NCBI GenBank assembly: GCA_947629195.1
Contig: CANRCS010000069.1
Span: 1-5,300, forward strand
Length of the DNA stretch: 5,300 bases
Source of the DNA: an uncultured Bacilli bacterium
GTDB lineage: Bacteria; Bacillota_I; Bacilli_A; RF39; UBA660
Direction: 5' to 3'
Below are positions 1 to 5,247 of this stretch, one piece after another (position 1 is the stretch's first letter; every line of letters begins with the position of its first letter). Position numbers and translations under genes: made by a program. A model generated the notes under the pieces. That model was not told the DNA's origin. It made no database searches and saw only the letters and a program-made list of their open reading frames with translations.

Positions 1-311
1 TCTTTAATTTTATAAAATTCATTTAATGGATCTACCAATTTTCTATCTAATTCAAAACTAGATAATCTTCTAGATCTTAATTTTATAATTTCAGGAAATA
101 TTTCTTCTTCTATTTTAGTATTTCCTTTAATTACATTTATAGATTTACTTAGTAAATCAAATTTTTCACGAATACAATTATCAATGTAAGATTCTACTTC
201 TTGTATTCTAATAACATACTCTTGATATTCATTATATATATTCATATAATAAATTGAAAAAATTCCAATTATAATTATTAACAATAACAAGATTAATAAA
301 AAAGTAACCAT
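1..311 (-). CDS. LemA-family membrane protein, N-terminal part (runs off window)
   Basis: An open frame starts at ATG 311 and continues off the left edge, giving 103 residues without a stop. Residues 3-21 form one very hydrophobic segment (FLLILLLLIIIIGIFSIYY), after which comes a charged helical region. The stretch YNEYQEYVIRIQEVESYIDN, then KFDLLSKSINVIKG, matches the pattern known for LemA proteins: YN...RV.E..S.ID..L..R.DLIPNLVETVKG. LemA proteins are single-span membrane proteins with an extracytoplasmic helical bundle; their function is poorly defined. The start is supported by a GAGAG Shine-Dalgarno-like sequence (321-325) with 9-base spacing and by a good promoter 28 bases upstream. 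The family call rests on pattern recognition over the N-terminal half only, because the C-terminus is outside the window. Confidence 0.75.
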   Translation of the reverse strand, partial: MVTFLLILLLLIIIIGIFSIYYMNIYNEYQEYVIRIQEVESYIDNCIREKFDLLSKSINVIKGNTKIEEEIFPEIIKLRSRRLSSFELDRKLVDPLNEFYKIK

Positions 312-338
312 TTTATCACACTCTCTTTTACTGAAATA

Positions 339-367
339 ATTATATCAAAATAAGCTAGTTCGTGCAA
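339..367 (-). promoter_or_regulatory. Sigma-A-type promoter of the lemA-like gene
   Basis: Read on the minus strand, TTGCAC (362-367) is followed by a 17-base spacer and TATAAT (339-344). The spacer ends in TGA, which makes an extended -10 (TGnTATAAT). The transcript would start near 332, leaving a leader of about 20 bases. This is the best-formed promoter in the window and argues that the lemA-like gene is transcribed on its own and not by read-through from the DUF378 gene. Confidence 0.8.
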
Positions 368-403
368 CAAAAAAATAAATTGCTCTTTCATTATATATAA
401 AAA

Positions 404-446
404 ATATAAAACAGTTAACACTAATAATATATTAACTGTTTTATAT
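404..446 (-). terminator. Rho-independent terminator after the DUF378 gene
   Basis: ATATAAAACAGTTAA (404-418) and its exact reverse complement (432-446) form a perfect 15-bp stem with a 13-base loop. On the minus strand the stem is followed by a T-rich tract (positions about 403 down to 398). It begins 8 bases after the DUF378 stop codon and separates that gene from the lemA-like promoter. Confidence 0.8.
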
Positions 447-453
447 CTATTAA

Positions 454-651
454 TTAATCTAAATCTTTAAATAGTAGACCAACATTAATAATTCCTGCAA
501 TGCCCACTAGTGTATAAATAATTCTTGGTAACAACTCATCTGCCCCTCCAAATGCAGAAGCAATTAAATCAAATTGAAATAAACCGACCATACCCCAATT
601 TAGTGCTCCAATTATTGTTAATACAAGGCATATTTTTTGTAATGTATTCAT
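454..651 (-). CDS. DUF378 family small membrane protein (YuzA-like)
   Basis: This 65-residue protein has two hydrophobic segments, about residues 7-25 and 42-60. It carries the hallmark of the DUF378 family: an N-terminal helix with the IGALNWGMVGLFQFDLI motif, a short loop, then RIIYTLVGIAGI. The length is normal for the family. DUF378 proteins are small integral membrane proteins of unknown function, common in Firmicutes. The start is fixed by a strong Shine-Dalgarno sequence, AGGAGGG (657-663), 5 bases before the ATG. It is flanked by its own promoter and terminator, so it is probably monocistronic. Family assignment is confident; no function can be given. Confidence 0.92.
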   Translation of the reverse strand: MNTLQKICLVLTIIGALNWGMVGLFQFDLIASAFGGADELLPRIIYTLVGIAGIINVGLLFKDLD

Positions 652-656
652 TTTTT

Positions 657-663
657 CCCTCCT
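657..663 (-). promoter_or_regulatory. Strong ribosome binding site of the DUF378 gene
   Basis: AGGAGGG on the minus strand lies 5 bases before ATG 651 and supports both the start choice and efficient translation. Confidence 0.85.
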
Positions 664-701
664 AATCGTTATTCATTAATATATTTTGCAATTTTTTTCA
701 T

Positions 702-729
702 TTTATACATGAATAATTACATATTTCAA
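702..729 (-). promoter_or_regulatory. Probable promoter of the DUF378 gene
   Basis: On the minus strand TTGAAA (724-729) is followed by 16 bases and TATAAA (702-707), with TG directly before the -10. The leader to ATG 651 would be about 45 bases. Hexamer matches are good but not perfect, and the AT-rich background raises the chance of coincidence. Confidence 0.5.
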
Positions 730-732
730 CCA

Positions 733-738
733 TATACT
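733..738 (+). promoter_or_regulatory. Possible -10 element of the lipoprotein gene
   Basis: TATACT on the plus strand is 30 bases before the GTG start at 769. No convincing -35 hexamer lies 17-18 bases upstream (TGAATA or ATGAAT). It sits next to the -35 of the divergent DUF378 promoter, so the two promoters would overlap. Weak call. Confidence 0.3.
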
Positions 739-756
739 TTATTGAAAAACAAATTA

Positions 757-764
757 AGAGGTGA
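757..764 (+). promoter_or_regulatory. Ribosome binding site that sets the GTG start of the lipoprotein
   Basis: AGAGGTGA lies about 4 bases before GTG 769. No comparable site precedes the in-frame ATG at 709. This places the start at 769, where the product begins with a proper lipoprotein signal peptide. Confidence 0.75.
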
Positions 765-768
765 GAAA

Positions 769-1077
769 GTGAAAAAATATGTTTTATCAATATTATTATT
801 ATGTTCAGTTTTATTAGTTGGATGTGGTAAAGAAACTAAAGAAAGTGTTGTAAAAGATTTATCAAAAGCAATAGAAAAAACAGACGGATATTATTTGGAA
901 GGTGAAATGGAAATAATTAATAATGAAGATGTATATACTTACAATGTTGAAGTATCCTATAAAAAGGATGATCAATATAGAGTAAGTTTAACAAATAAGG
1001 CAAATAATCATGAACAAATTATTTTAAAAAATAATGATGGAGTTTATGTTATAACTCACCAAAGTACGCAACTTTAA
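769..1077 (+). CDS. Lipoprotein resembling the N-terminal part of GerS/LolA-like proteins, probably truncated
   Basis: Starting at GTG 769 the product has 102 residues. It opens with a classic lipoprotein signal: MKKYV, a hydrophobic core, then the lipobox LVGC with Cys19 as lipid attachment site. The protein is therefore expected on the outer face of the membrane. The mature part (KDLSKAIEKTDGYYLEGEMEI... then YKKDDQYRVSLTNKANNHEQIILKNNDGVYVIT) resembles, from memory, the beginning of the Firmicutes LolA-like/GerS-type lipoproteins, which usually run to over 300 residues. Here the similarity stops at about residue 96, and the frame ends with HQSTQL and a TAA, so this looks like a 3'-truncated copy. 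An in-frame ATG at 709 would add 20 residues before the signal peptide and lacks a Shine-Dalgarno, so I reject it. Being a lipoprotein is well supported; the family and the truncation are less certain. Confidence 0.7.
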   Translation: MKKYVLSILLLCSVLLVGCGKETKESVVKDLSKAIEKTDGYYLEGEMEIINNEDVYTYNVEVSYKKDDQYRVSLTNKANNHEQIILKNNDGVYVITHQSTQL

Positions 1078-1130
1078 AAAATAAATAAATTTGAGGTTAT
1101 ATTAATAATTAGTATCTTATATAAATACAT

Positions 1131-1171
1131 AAAACTGTCAAAAATTTAAATAATTAATTTTTGACAGTTTT
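1131..1171. terminator. Bidirectional terminator between convergent transcription units
   Basis: AAAACTGTCAAAAATT (1131-1146) and its exact reverse complement (1156-1171) form a 16-bp stem with a 9-base loop. On the plus strand it is followed by a run of T that reaches 1175 (eight T from 1168), a strong stop for the lipoprotein transcript. On the minus strand only four T and then a mixed AT tract follow, so it is a weaker stop for the operon that ends at 1174. The plus-strand T tract overlaps the stop codon of the poly-Asn gene. Confidence 0.85.
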
Positions 1172-1173
1172 TT

Positions 1174-1539
1174 TTAACGATTGTTATTATTATTGTTATT
1201 GTTGTTGTTATTGTTATTATTACTAGAAGATCCAGACCAAGAAGAACTAGAACTTGGACTATAATGTGGTGTTATTGAAACTCCATTACGAGTTATTTGG
1301 ATATTATCAAATGATGAATTTTTAGGTGTTAAGGGAAATGTTCTAACTACTTGACTTGCACCATCAACAAAAGATAATAAATTTTGATTTGCTACGATTG
1401 TATTATCAGGTGATTGTCCCAAAAAATTATAGATTTCATTGAACATATTTTCAGTTATATTAGAGAAATATTGTGTTAATGTATAGCATTTTTTCATTCT
1501 AATTATTTCATTATATGTTTTTGGCTTTTGATTAATCAT
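1174..1539 (-). CDS. Small protein with Ser-rich and poly-Asn tail; candidate RiPP precursor for the adjacent radical SAM enzyme
   Basis: The 121-residue product has no signal peptide or membrane segment. Residues 1-90 are of ordinary composition (contains YTLTQYFSNITENMFNEIYN, helical in appearance; one Cys at 18). From residue 91 it becomes low-complexity: PHYSP, five Ser, Trp101, Ser-Gly, three Ser, then 14 Asn (107-120) and a terminal Arg. Its ATG overlaps the maturase stop codon (ATGA) and it is the last gene of the operon. Small proteins with repetitive tails encoded next to SPASM radical SAM enzymes are typical RiPP precursors, so residues 1-90 would be leader and the tail the modified core. 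Both role and cleavage site are inferred. I do not recognise the family. Alternatives are a target protein modified without cleavage, or an accessory protein. The coding frame is well supported by the perfect ribosome binding site and operon packing. Confidence 0.85.
   Translation of the reverse strand: MINQKPKTYNEIIRMKKCYTLTQYFSNITENMFNEIYNFLGQSPDNTIVANQNLLSFVDGASQVVRTFPLTPKNSSFDNIQITRNGVSITPHYSPSSSSSWSGSSSNNNNNNNNNNNNNNR
1180..1221 (-). repeat. Poly-asparagine codon tract (14 Asn codons)
   Basis: Fourteen consecutive Asn codons make a (AAY)n trinucleotide run just before the final Arg codon and stop. Eight are AAT and six AAC, in irregular order, so it is not a pure slippage-type triplet repeat. 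The tract could still vary in length between strains. Confidence 0.9.
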
Positions 1540-3299
1540 TTTGATACCTCCTTATAATCTATATAAAAGAATTCTATGTTTTGAAATGGTAAATTGATTG
1601 CTTGTATATGATAATAAGCATTATTTTTTTGTTTAGTGTAGTGATAATCTCTTAATTCACTTGTTGTAAAGAAAAGATTGTTTGGATTTTCATTTGATAT
1701 ATCTTTATAATATAAAGCTATTAAGTTTGTTATATCAATACAATGATAACATTTCTTATCAGATTTATTTTTAGTTATTGTATTAGTATATATTTGATGT
1801 GTCATTATGTGTTCCTGTTTAGTTCTATTTTCATCTCCATATTGAACTAAATTTCCACTTAATAACATTATGTATAATGAATTATTAACAGGATAATCGC
1901 AATCTTCTAAGACACCTTTCCTTATATATAATTTTATTTTACTTTTTTCAGTTAAATAAATTATATCTCTTCTGTTTTTTAATATTTGTGATTCTAAATT
2001 ATACTCATCATCATCGACTTTTAATATAAAAATATTAGAATCATAAATGTTTTTTAACTTTTTATCTTGTTTAATTATTTCTTGCAATTTTACCATATTG
2101 TCAATAGATATTTGATTTTCTTGTGGATAATACTCTTGAGCAATACTAGGATGCATCTTACTCAAATACATATATACTGATTCTTCATTATTTTCATCTT
2201 GTTTATATAATTCCTGATTATCTTTATAAATTTCTTGTTGTAATCTACAAGTATAAGATTTATTTATATTATAATTATTTTTGACGAAAGGACAACCTGT
2301 TTTACATAAGTATAAATATTTACAATTTAAACATTCACTATTAAACCCAACTTTATTATGATTTTCAAATATTTTTATACGAGCATTATTCATTATTTCT
2401 TCAACAGTATTTTTATAAATATTTCCATAATAGAAATTAGGATTTTTTTGACCTCTTACACAAGAATAAATATCTCCATCTCTTTCTAATAAGAAGAACT
2501 TTTCACCACAGTTATCACAATTAGTACAGTACGTTGGATTAAACTCAGCAAACCAAGTATTTTTAACACCATAGTCTAATGATGTACCTAAAAATTCTTT
2601 TTTCATTCTATTATAAAATTTGACTTGTTCATCTTCTGACATAGCATGAAGTAATTTGTCATTTTCACTAACAAATCCTATCATGAAATTAAAATCGTTC
2701 ATATTTAAACAAGTGTTTTTTTCAAGATATTTTATATCTTTAATTATTTCTTCTATTCTATTATAATGTTCTTTAAATATTGTAGCAGAAACTTTCTTTT
2801 TATTTGGTATATTTTCTAACAATTTTATATTTTTTAATATTTTATTTAATGTTTTCTTATTTCCTTTAGTAACTCTAAATTCATCATGTAATGAAAATGG
2901 TAAATCTAAACTTCCACTTATTGATACATTAAATTCTTTAATAGTATCAATGTGTTTATCAATATTGTATAGATTAGTTTTAATATGTGGTTCACCAATT
3001 TTAAAATTATTAAATTCTAATATTTTTTTATTATCTTTGTAATAATTTGATATATATTCAATAATATCTTTAAAATCTTTCTTTGATAAAGTAGTAACTT
3101 CTCCTCCATGTAAAGATATATTAAATGGGATAATATTTGCATTTTTAAATTTATTTACTGCATATTTTAATGTTTTCAAATATTTATCATCTTGTTTCAA
3201 ATCTATTGTATTTTCTTTTAAATAACAATACTTACATTGCATATTGCAATTCATTGTTGGTACATACAACAAATGTATAAATTTATAATCGCTATTCAT
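1536..3299 (-). CDS. Radical SAM/SPASM enzyme, putative peptide maturase
   Basis: This 587-residue protein is predicted cytosolic. The radical SAM domain begins at once: CxxxCxxC at Cys18, Cys22 and Cys25 (CNMQCKYC) binds the 4Fe-4S cluster that cleaves S-adenosylmethionine. It is followed by SLHGGEVT (62-69), the SAM-contacting GGE motif, and SISGSLDLP (127-135). A SPASM domain follows: Cys258/261/264 and Cys280 (DGDIYSC), then CxxCx5CxxxC at Cys323, 326, 332 and 336, and Cys351, enough for two auxiliary clusters. SPASM enzymes typically modify peptides or proteins (sulfatase maturases, sactipeptide, ranthipeptide and cyclophane synthases). Residues about 360-587 form an extension I cannot assign; it includes a CYHC at 517-520. 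The start has AGGAG 6 bases upstream, and this site overlaps the stop codon of the LRR gene. It overlaps the downstream poly-Asn gene by ATGA, so the two are translationally coupled and this small protein is the likely substrate. The reaction type cannot be read from the sequence. Confidence 0.92.
   Translation of the reverse strand: MNSDYKFIHLLYVPTMNCNMQCKYCYLKENTIDLKQDDKYLKTLKYAVNKFKNANIIPFNISLHGGEVTTLSKKDFKDIIEYISNYYKDNKKILEFNNFKIGEPHIKTNLYNIDKHIDTIKEFNVSISGSLDLPFSLHDEFRVTKGNKKTLNKILKNIKLLENIPNKKKVSATIFKEHYNRIEEIIKDIKYLEKNTCLNMNDFNFMIGFVSENDKLLHAMSEDEQVKFYNRMKKEFLGTSLDYGVKNTWFAEFNPTYCTNCDNCGEKFFLLERDGDIYSCVRGQKNPNFYYGNIYKNTVEEIMNNARIKIFENHNKVGFNSECLNCKYLYLCKTGCPFVKNNYNINKSYTCRLQQEIYKDNQELYKQDENNEESVYMYLSKMHPSIAQEYYPQENQISIDNMVKLQEIIKQDKKLKNIYDSNIFILKVDDDEYNLESQILKNRRDIIYLTEKSKIKLYIRKGVLEDCDYPVNNSLYIMLLSGNLVQYGDENRTKQEHIMTHQIYTNTITKNKSDKKCYHCIDITNLIALYYKDISNENPNNLFFTTSELRDYHYTKQKNNAYYHIQAINLPFQNIEFFYIDYKEVSK
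1547..1553 (-). promoter_or_regulatory. Perfect Shine-Dalgarno of the poly-Asn gene inside the maturase gene
   Basis: AAGGAGG on the minus strand encodes part of the maturase C-terminus (YKEVSK) and sits 7 bases before ATG 1539. It is the strongest site in the operon (the maturase has AGGAG, the LRR gene a GGGGG with long spacing) and would favour a surplus of the small protein over the enzyme, as expected for enzyme and substrate. Confidence 0.85.
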
Positions 3300-3308
3300 A
3301 ATTAACTC

Positions 3309-5054
3309 CTAATAGTTATAATAATTAATTAATGTAGGGCTTTCTTTAAAAGCTCTTTCATTTACAATAGCATTTCTAGGTATTGTTATACTACTTAGAG
3401 ATCTACAATTCCTAAATGCTGAACTACCAATTTCAGTAACTGACCTTGGGACATATACATAACTTAATTTTGAGCATCCATAAAATGCATGTCCGCCAAT
3501 TCTAGTAACACCATCTGGTATTCTTATAGAGGATAAAGAACTACAATCTTCAAATGTACTACCTTTGATTTCGGTAATTTTAGATGGTAAAATTACATTG
3601 TCCAAATTAATGTCTCCCATAAATACTTCCCCATGAATGTAAGTAATATCATCATGAAGATTTATTCTTCTTAATGATGTCATATATTCAAAAGTTTGTC
3701 CATTTATTTCTGTAACACCTTTGGGTATAGTTATTTCTGTAATTGAACTACAATGTGAAAAAGCACTACCACCTAAATACTCTAGTGTACTAGGCAAATT
3801 TACGTCTGTTAAGTTTATATCATTAGCAAAAGCTCCACCCCTAATATCTTTTAATCCTTCTGGTAGAGAAATATATGTTAAATTTGACATATCGGCAAAA
3901 GCATTTGCCCTTATTTCGACAACAGAAGAAGGTAATACTATATTTTCTATATTACTAGCATTTCTAAAAGCATCTATTTTAATACTTTCTATTGTTTCTG
4001 GTAGACTTACTTTTTTAATTTTAGTATTTTTAAATGCCCTTTCACCAATTGCAAGAACATTTTTTCCATTGTGTGTATTTGGTATGATTACATTTTCATT
4101 ATTTGTAATACCTCTTGTATATCTAAAAACTTGGTATCCATCACCATATCTTGTATAAATTACTTTTGGATTAAAAAATACTATTGTAGGAATAAAAAAC
4201 GCCATAAATACAACAATTATTACTTTTAAAAAATTTGGTAACAGTATATTTTGTTTTTCATTTCTAATGTCGTTTACAATTTTAGTAATATCCTCATCTG
4301 GATTTTTAATTGCATTATTTGTTAGTATATTTAAAACATTAAATCTTTTATTTATCAATAAATAAACTAAAAATATTATTATCTCTATAAATCCACAAAA
4401 TACGATAGAGTAATTAAAATAATACAATAAAATATTTATTAATGTTAGAATACCAATAATTGATAATAATATATTTTTATTTCTATTTAATTTTGATGTT
4501 GTAAATAATTTAATATCTTCCCCTTGATTTTTAAATTCTTCAACAATCATATTTCTTAATATTGTTTTCTCATTTGTATAATAAGCGCTATCAAAGGTTA
4601 CTATTGGACTTGTATCTGGCAAAACTTGAATATTATTACCATCTAATGATGATCCACATGCTTGACAAATTTTATCACTTGCTTGTACAGTAGCTCCACA
4701 TTTAGAACATTTTAGAATAACATTTTGAGCTAAGTTATTTGGTGTATTTATATTATCTGTATTAGTATTTAATACTTGATTGTTTCCTACATTTAGTGGT
4801 GTTCCTGTAACTTTAATACTAATAGGAATTACAATAAATGTTCCAATAAATAATGATATAAAATCTAATATTGCAATAAAAGGTGTAATGAATATGTCGA
4901 AAAATAGTAATATTCCTGCTCTTATTGCAAATAATCGCCAAAAAGTCTTTTTTGGATTATCTTTTGAAATAATTGTTGATAAGGGACTTAAAACAAATAA
5001 CGACATATGAATTGATACAAATGCTTCCATAAAAATTGCACCTAATATAGACAT
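3309..5054 (-). CDS. Membrane protein with zinc ribbon and C-terminal BspA-type leucine-rich repeats
   Basis: This is a 581-residue protein in three parts. Residues 1-82 are hydrophobic, with about two or three membrane segments. After an Asn/Thr-rich linker (90-110) comes a zinc ribbon, Cys116-xx-Cys119 and Cys130-xx-Cys133 (KCSKCG...ICQACG), the usual zinc_ribbon_2 type. Further hydrophobic spans lie at about 196-213, 216-234 and 276-295. From about 322 to the end there are 11 leucine-rich repeats of the LRR_5/BspA type (LPxxxxxIxxxAFxxCxxLxxI). If the zinc ribbon is cytosolic, the repeats probably face outside, as BspA-type repeats often do in adhesion or recognition. It is the first complete sizeable gene of the operon, 9 bases upstream of the maturase. 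Its role there is unknown: display, sensing, export or immunity are all possible. The start has an AAGGGGG site 10 bases upstream and is 1 base after the stop of a mini-ORF. Domain calls are firm; function is not. Confidence 0.9.
   Translation of the reverse strand: MSILGAIFMEAFVSIHMSLFVLSPLSTIISKDNPKKTFWRLFAIRAGILLFFDIFITPFIAILDFISLFIGTFIVIPISIKVTGTPLNVGNNQVLNTNTDNINTPNNLAQNVILKCSKCGATVQASDKICQACGSSLDGNNIQVLPDTSPIVTFDSAYYTNEKTILRNMIVEEFKNQGEDIKLFTTSKLNRNKNILLSIIGILTLINILLYYFNYSIVFCGFIEIIIFLVYLLINKRFNVLNILTNNAIKNPDEDITKIVNDIRNEKQNILLPNFLKVIIVVFMAFFIPTIVFFNPKVIYTRYGDGYQVFRYTRGITNNENVIIPNTHNGKNVLAIGERAFKNTKIKKVSLPETIESIKIDAFRNASNIENIVLPSSVVEIRANAFADMSNLTYISLPEGLKDIRGGAFANDINLTDVNLPSTLEYLGGSAFSHCSSITEITIPKGVTEINGQTFEYMTSLRRINLHDDITYIHGEVFMGDINLDNVILPSKITEIKGSTFEDCSSLSSIRIPDGVTRIGGHAFYGCSKLSYVYVPRSVTEIGSSAFRNCRSLSSITIPRNAIVNERAFKESPTLINYYNY
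3390..4010 (-). repeat. Nine leucine-rich repeats of exactly 23 residues (69 bp)
   Basis: Residues 349-555 of the membrane protein divide into nine units of exactly 23 residues without gaps, each with a LP/IP start, a central I and an AF or TF/VF pair (for example ISLPEG..., ITIPKG..., IRIPDG...). A diverged unit sits on each side (322-348 and 556-581). Units are conserved at protein level but clearly diverged at DNA level, so this is not a recent tandem expansion. Confidence 0.85.
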
Positions 5055-5055
5055 A

Positions 5056-5088
5056 TTACTCTATCCCCCTTATAATTTCTTTTTTCAT
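5056..5088 (-). CDS. Possible 10-residue mini-ORF coupled to the LRR gene
   Basis: ATG 5088 opens a frame for MKKEIIRGIE and a TAA. It has a good ribosome binding site, AGGAG (5096-5100), 7 bases upstream. The stop ends 1 base before the ATG of the LRR gene, and the LRR gene's own AAGGGGG (5065-5071) lies inside the mini-ORF. Ribosomes finishing it could restart on the LRR gene. The AGGAG site is better placed than the LRR gene's own site, which is why I list it. An in-frame ATG at 5103 would add five residues. It could also be chance in AT-rich DNA, as no peptide function is evident. Confidence 0.35.
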   Translation of the reverse strand: MKKEIIRGIE

Positions 5089-5115
5089 ATTTTCACTCCT
5101 CATAAATCTAAAATC

Positions 5116-5247
5116 CTATTCAGACATTATCATAAATAGATTATTTTCATAAATATCTAATGATGATAAATCAAGATTAACTATATTATTTTTCTCAAAA
5201 ACTTCTATCCACTTTTTAGAAATATTCGCTATGTTGTAGAATTTAGG
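5116..5247 (-). pseudogene. Out-of-frame continuation of the right-edge gene (apparent frameshift)
   Basis: In another frame the minus strand stays open to TAG 5118-5116, giving KFYNIANISKKWIEVFEKNN followed by IVNLDLSSLDIYENNLFMIMSE. This looks like ordinary coding sequence but has no start codon or ribosome binding site near its beginning. One extra base at the four-C run (GGGG at 5246-5249 on the plus strand) would join it smoothly to the right-edge frame. The end at 5116 is 15 bases before the AGGAG of the mini-ORF, which is typical operon spacing. It could be a true frameshift mutation, a sequencing error in the homopolymer, or chance. Confidence 0.45.

Noticed and set aside
312..453. 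Small RNA or additional gene between the lemA-like and DUF378 genes
   Set aside because: The stretch is fully explained by a promoter and a terminator; no tRNA-like or conserved RNA fold is evident.
709..768. ATG 709 as start of the lipoprotein
   Set aside because: It would place 20 polar residues before a perfect lipoprotein signal peptide and lacks a Shine-Dalgarno, whereas GTG 769 has AGAGGTGA just upstream. The 709 region also overlaps the DUF378 promoter.
1180..1224. CRISPR array or intergenic microsatellite
   Set aside because: The repeat unit is three bases, in frame within a well-supported gene, with no spacers.
1536..1538. Reading TGA as tryptophan (Mycoplasma-type code), which would extend the maturase
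   Set aside because: A perfect Shine-Dalgarno and an ATG overlap exactly this TGA, and tryptophans elsewhere in the window are TGG, so TGA works as a stop.
1536..3299. Anaerobic sulfatase-maturing enzyme
   Set aside because: The SPASM layout is similar, but the protein is longer than typical for that family, has an unrelated C-terminal extension, and no sulfatase gene is nearby; the coupled partner is a small poly-Asn protein.
3721..4158. Open frame of 145 codons on the plus strand
   Set aside because: It lies wholly antisense within the LRR array, has no ribosome binding site, and its hydrophobic, repetitive sequence is the mirror of the leucine-rich repeats.
4780..5010. Open frame of 76 codons on the plus strand
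   Set aside because: It is antisense to the N-terminal membrane part of the LRR gene, with no ribosome binding site or promoter.
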